64,000 bases of DNA, taken from NCBI RefSeq assembly GCF_035594125.1, contig NC_087181.1:3592001-3656000 (forward strand). Direction: 5' to 3'. Made by a program: the position numbers and the translations under genes. Below the pieces are notes generated by a model that saw nothing but the letters and a program-made list of their open reading frames with translations, did no database searches and had not been told where the DNA came from. Origin of the DNA: Scylla paramamosain. Taxonomy: Eukaryota; Arthropoda; Malacostraca; Decapoda; Portunidae. Positions 62,560 to 64,000 of this stretch are shown here, one piece after another; positions within the stretch are counted from its first letter, which is position 1; every line of letters starts with the position of its first letter.

Positions 62560-64000
62560 TAGAAGGGGGGGGAAAAAAAAAGAAACGAACAGCATCCTCT
62601 ATCCTAATTGTTCATACACCTGGCACGCCACATTCTCTCCAGAAACTCTTTCACCGCCTCAATCATCCTTTCATTCGCCTCTCTACACAGTCCCAGCAAC
62701 AACACCATCCATTCCTTTCCTGTCTTCTCCACTCTTTCATTCCTATCATGCCCTAACTCAGTCAGTATCACTTGCATCATCTCATACCTGTCTCTGGCAT
62801 ACTTCACACACTCCAGCACGACATGTTCCACCGTCTCATCCTCTCCTATGTCACACATCTGGCACACTTTGCTGCCGGACTCAGACCACCTGTAACTCCT
62901 TGCATTCACATCCATACATGTACACTGTGCCCTCGCTCGGAAGAGATCACCGCCCAGGCTTCCATCATACCACCTTTCATACCTCGGGGCCTCTTTTTCC
63001 TTGTACCATTCCAGGGTCTTCTTTTTTTCCATTTCATTCTTCCATTCATTCAGTCCCACACATTTCACTTCTTTGTCTATCTCATTCTTCCATTTTCTCA
63101 CATCCCATTCGGCTCCCACTCTGCCTCCTCTTGTTACCACCCATTCACGCTCATTTTGATTCCTCCCAGCCATTCTTATCGCCCACACAACTTGCAATCC
63201 ATCCCTGTCTGTCATTCTCATGCATCTCTTCCTCCATTTGCTTCCACTTTAATTCCACAGGTACACCTTCCTTGCTATTCTTGCATCATCCATTCTCTCA
63301 AGCCTAATCTTGTATCTAAGTGTGGCTTTTGTGAGTCTTTCTCTAAAGGTGCTCCATCCCATGTCACCTCTCAAGGCTTCAACTGCTGTGCACCTCGGTG
63401 CACTCTGTGCCATCCTTGCTACTGTATTCTGGCCCACTTCTAACTTATCAATTTCACTTTCATTCCATGCAATCACATCCATACCATACATTATACATGG
63501 CACAGCCACACTCTTCCACACTTCTCTCAACACATCATACTTATTTGCTCTCATCCTTGCCGCGCTTCCCAATCGACCTACCATACTTATCTTTTCATTC
63601 TTTGCCTTTGCACACCCACTAGGACTCATCCACATCCCTAAGTACTTGTATTCTTGCACCTGTCTCAACTCATTCTCTCCAAGTCTCCATACCACATTAC
63701 TTTAATCCTCTGACCTATTCACAATCATTACTTTGCTTTTCTCACTGCTAAACCTTACTCCAAAGTCTTTACCATAGCCATCCACTACATCCGACAAACT
63801 TTGAAGCTCATCTGCCGATTCACTCATAACAACTACGTCATCTGCATAAAGGAGCACACATACTTTATCATTCCCCACACTTACCCCTACATTCATTCTT
63901 CTCATCCTGGCTGCTAGCTCCTCTGTATACAGGCTAAAAAGGGTTGGTGACAATATACAGCCCTGCCTAACTCCTCTCTCACTCTTCACCCAGTCTGTTT
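62560..64000 (-). mobile_element. LINE-D, near-intact reverse transcriptase C-terminal half, runs off the window
   Basis: One minus-strand frame runs from the window edge to TAG near 62604, broken only by in-frame stops at 63702 and 63249. RGVRQGCILSPTLFSLYTEEL and VLLYADDVVVMSE are the reverse transcriptase motifs with the YADD active site. Further on come the YKYLGMW thumb motif and a C-terminal zinc-knuckle-like CQMCDIGEDETVEHVVLEC. The A/T-rich 3' end lies just upstream of the TXNL4A start. The endonuclease part is outside the window. Confidence 0.88.

Overview
The window is eukaryotic nuclear DNA, most likely from a decapod crustacean. Evidence: spliced genes with GT..AG introns, dense microsatellites, several non-LTR retrotransposon families broken to different degrees, Tigger/mariner-type, hAT-like and other small inverted-repeat elements, a tRNA-headed SINE, and TTAGG (arthropod telomere type) motifs. 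The crustacean call is inference from this repeat character; no species can be read from the sequence.

Three host genes can be assembled exon by exon with consistent phases. (1) A 15-coding-exon minus-strand gene (4458-20497) encodes a 686-residue copper type II, ascorbate-dependent monooxygenase with an N-terminal DOMON domain (MOXD1 / DBH-like family); all six expected copper ligands are present, plus a signal peptide and a hydrophobic C-terminus. Its introns hold most of the microsatellites, a 27-bp minisatellite and a nearly intact LINE. (2) A plus-strand gene (52455-57972, eight exons found, 5' end uncertain) encodes a polytopic membrane protein I cannot name firmly; its C-terminal third resembles TMEM272-type proteins. 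(3) A two-exon minus-strand gene (59985-62410) encodes TXNL4A/Dim1, the 142-residue U5 snRNP thioredoxin-like protein. Genes 2 and 3 converge.

Region by region: 1-4.4 kb, repeats and a deleted LINE-A copy; 4.4-20.5 kb, the MOXD1-like gene; 20.8-23.1 kb, LINE-A copy 3; 23.9-24.8 kb, an inverted-repeat element; 27.4-29.6 kb, LINE-B inserted in a GATAA-rich repeat; 29.8-32.2 kb, LINE-A copy 4 with an inverted 5' piece; 32.2-33.5 kb, a 32-bp minisatellite; 33.6-52 kb, gene-free DNA with SINE, hAT, solo-LTR-like and Tigger-like elements; 52.4-58 kb, the membrane protein gene; 60-62.4 kb, TXNL4A; 62.5-64 kb, LINE-D, which runs off the window edge.

I see no operon, defence system or biosynthetic cluster. 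The features most worth a second look are structural: a (TTAGG)4/(TAACC)4 palindrome inside a small inverted-repeat element, very long direct repeats flanking two LINEs, microsatellites abutting splice sites of the monooxygenase gene, a recurrent pattern of two-copy 35-107 bp tandem duplications, a perfect 19-bp hairpin between convergent genes, and the unnamed membrane protein.
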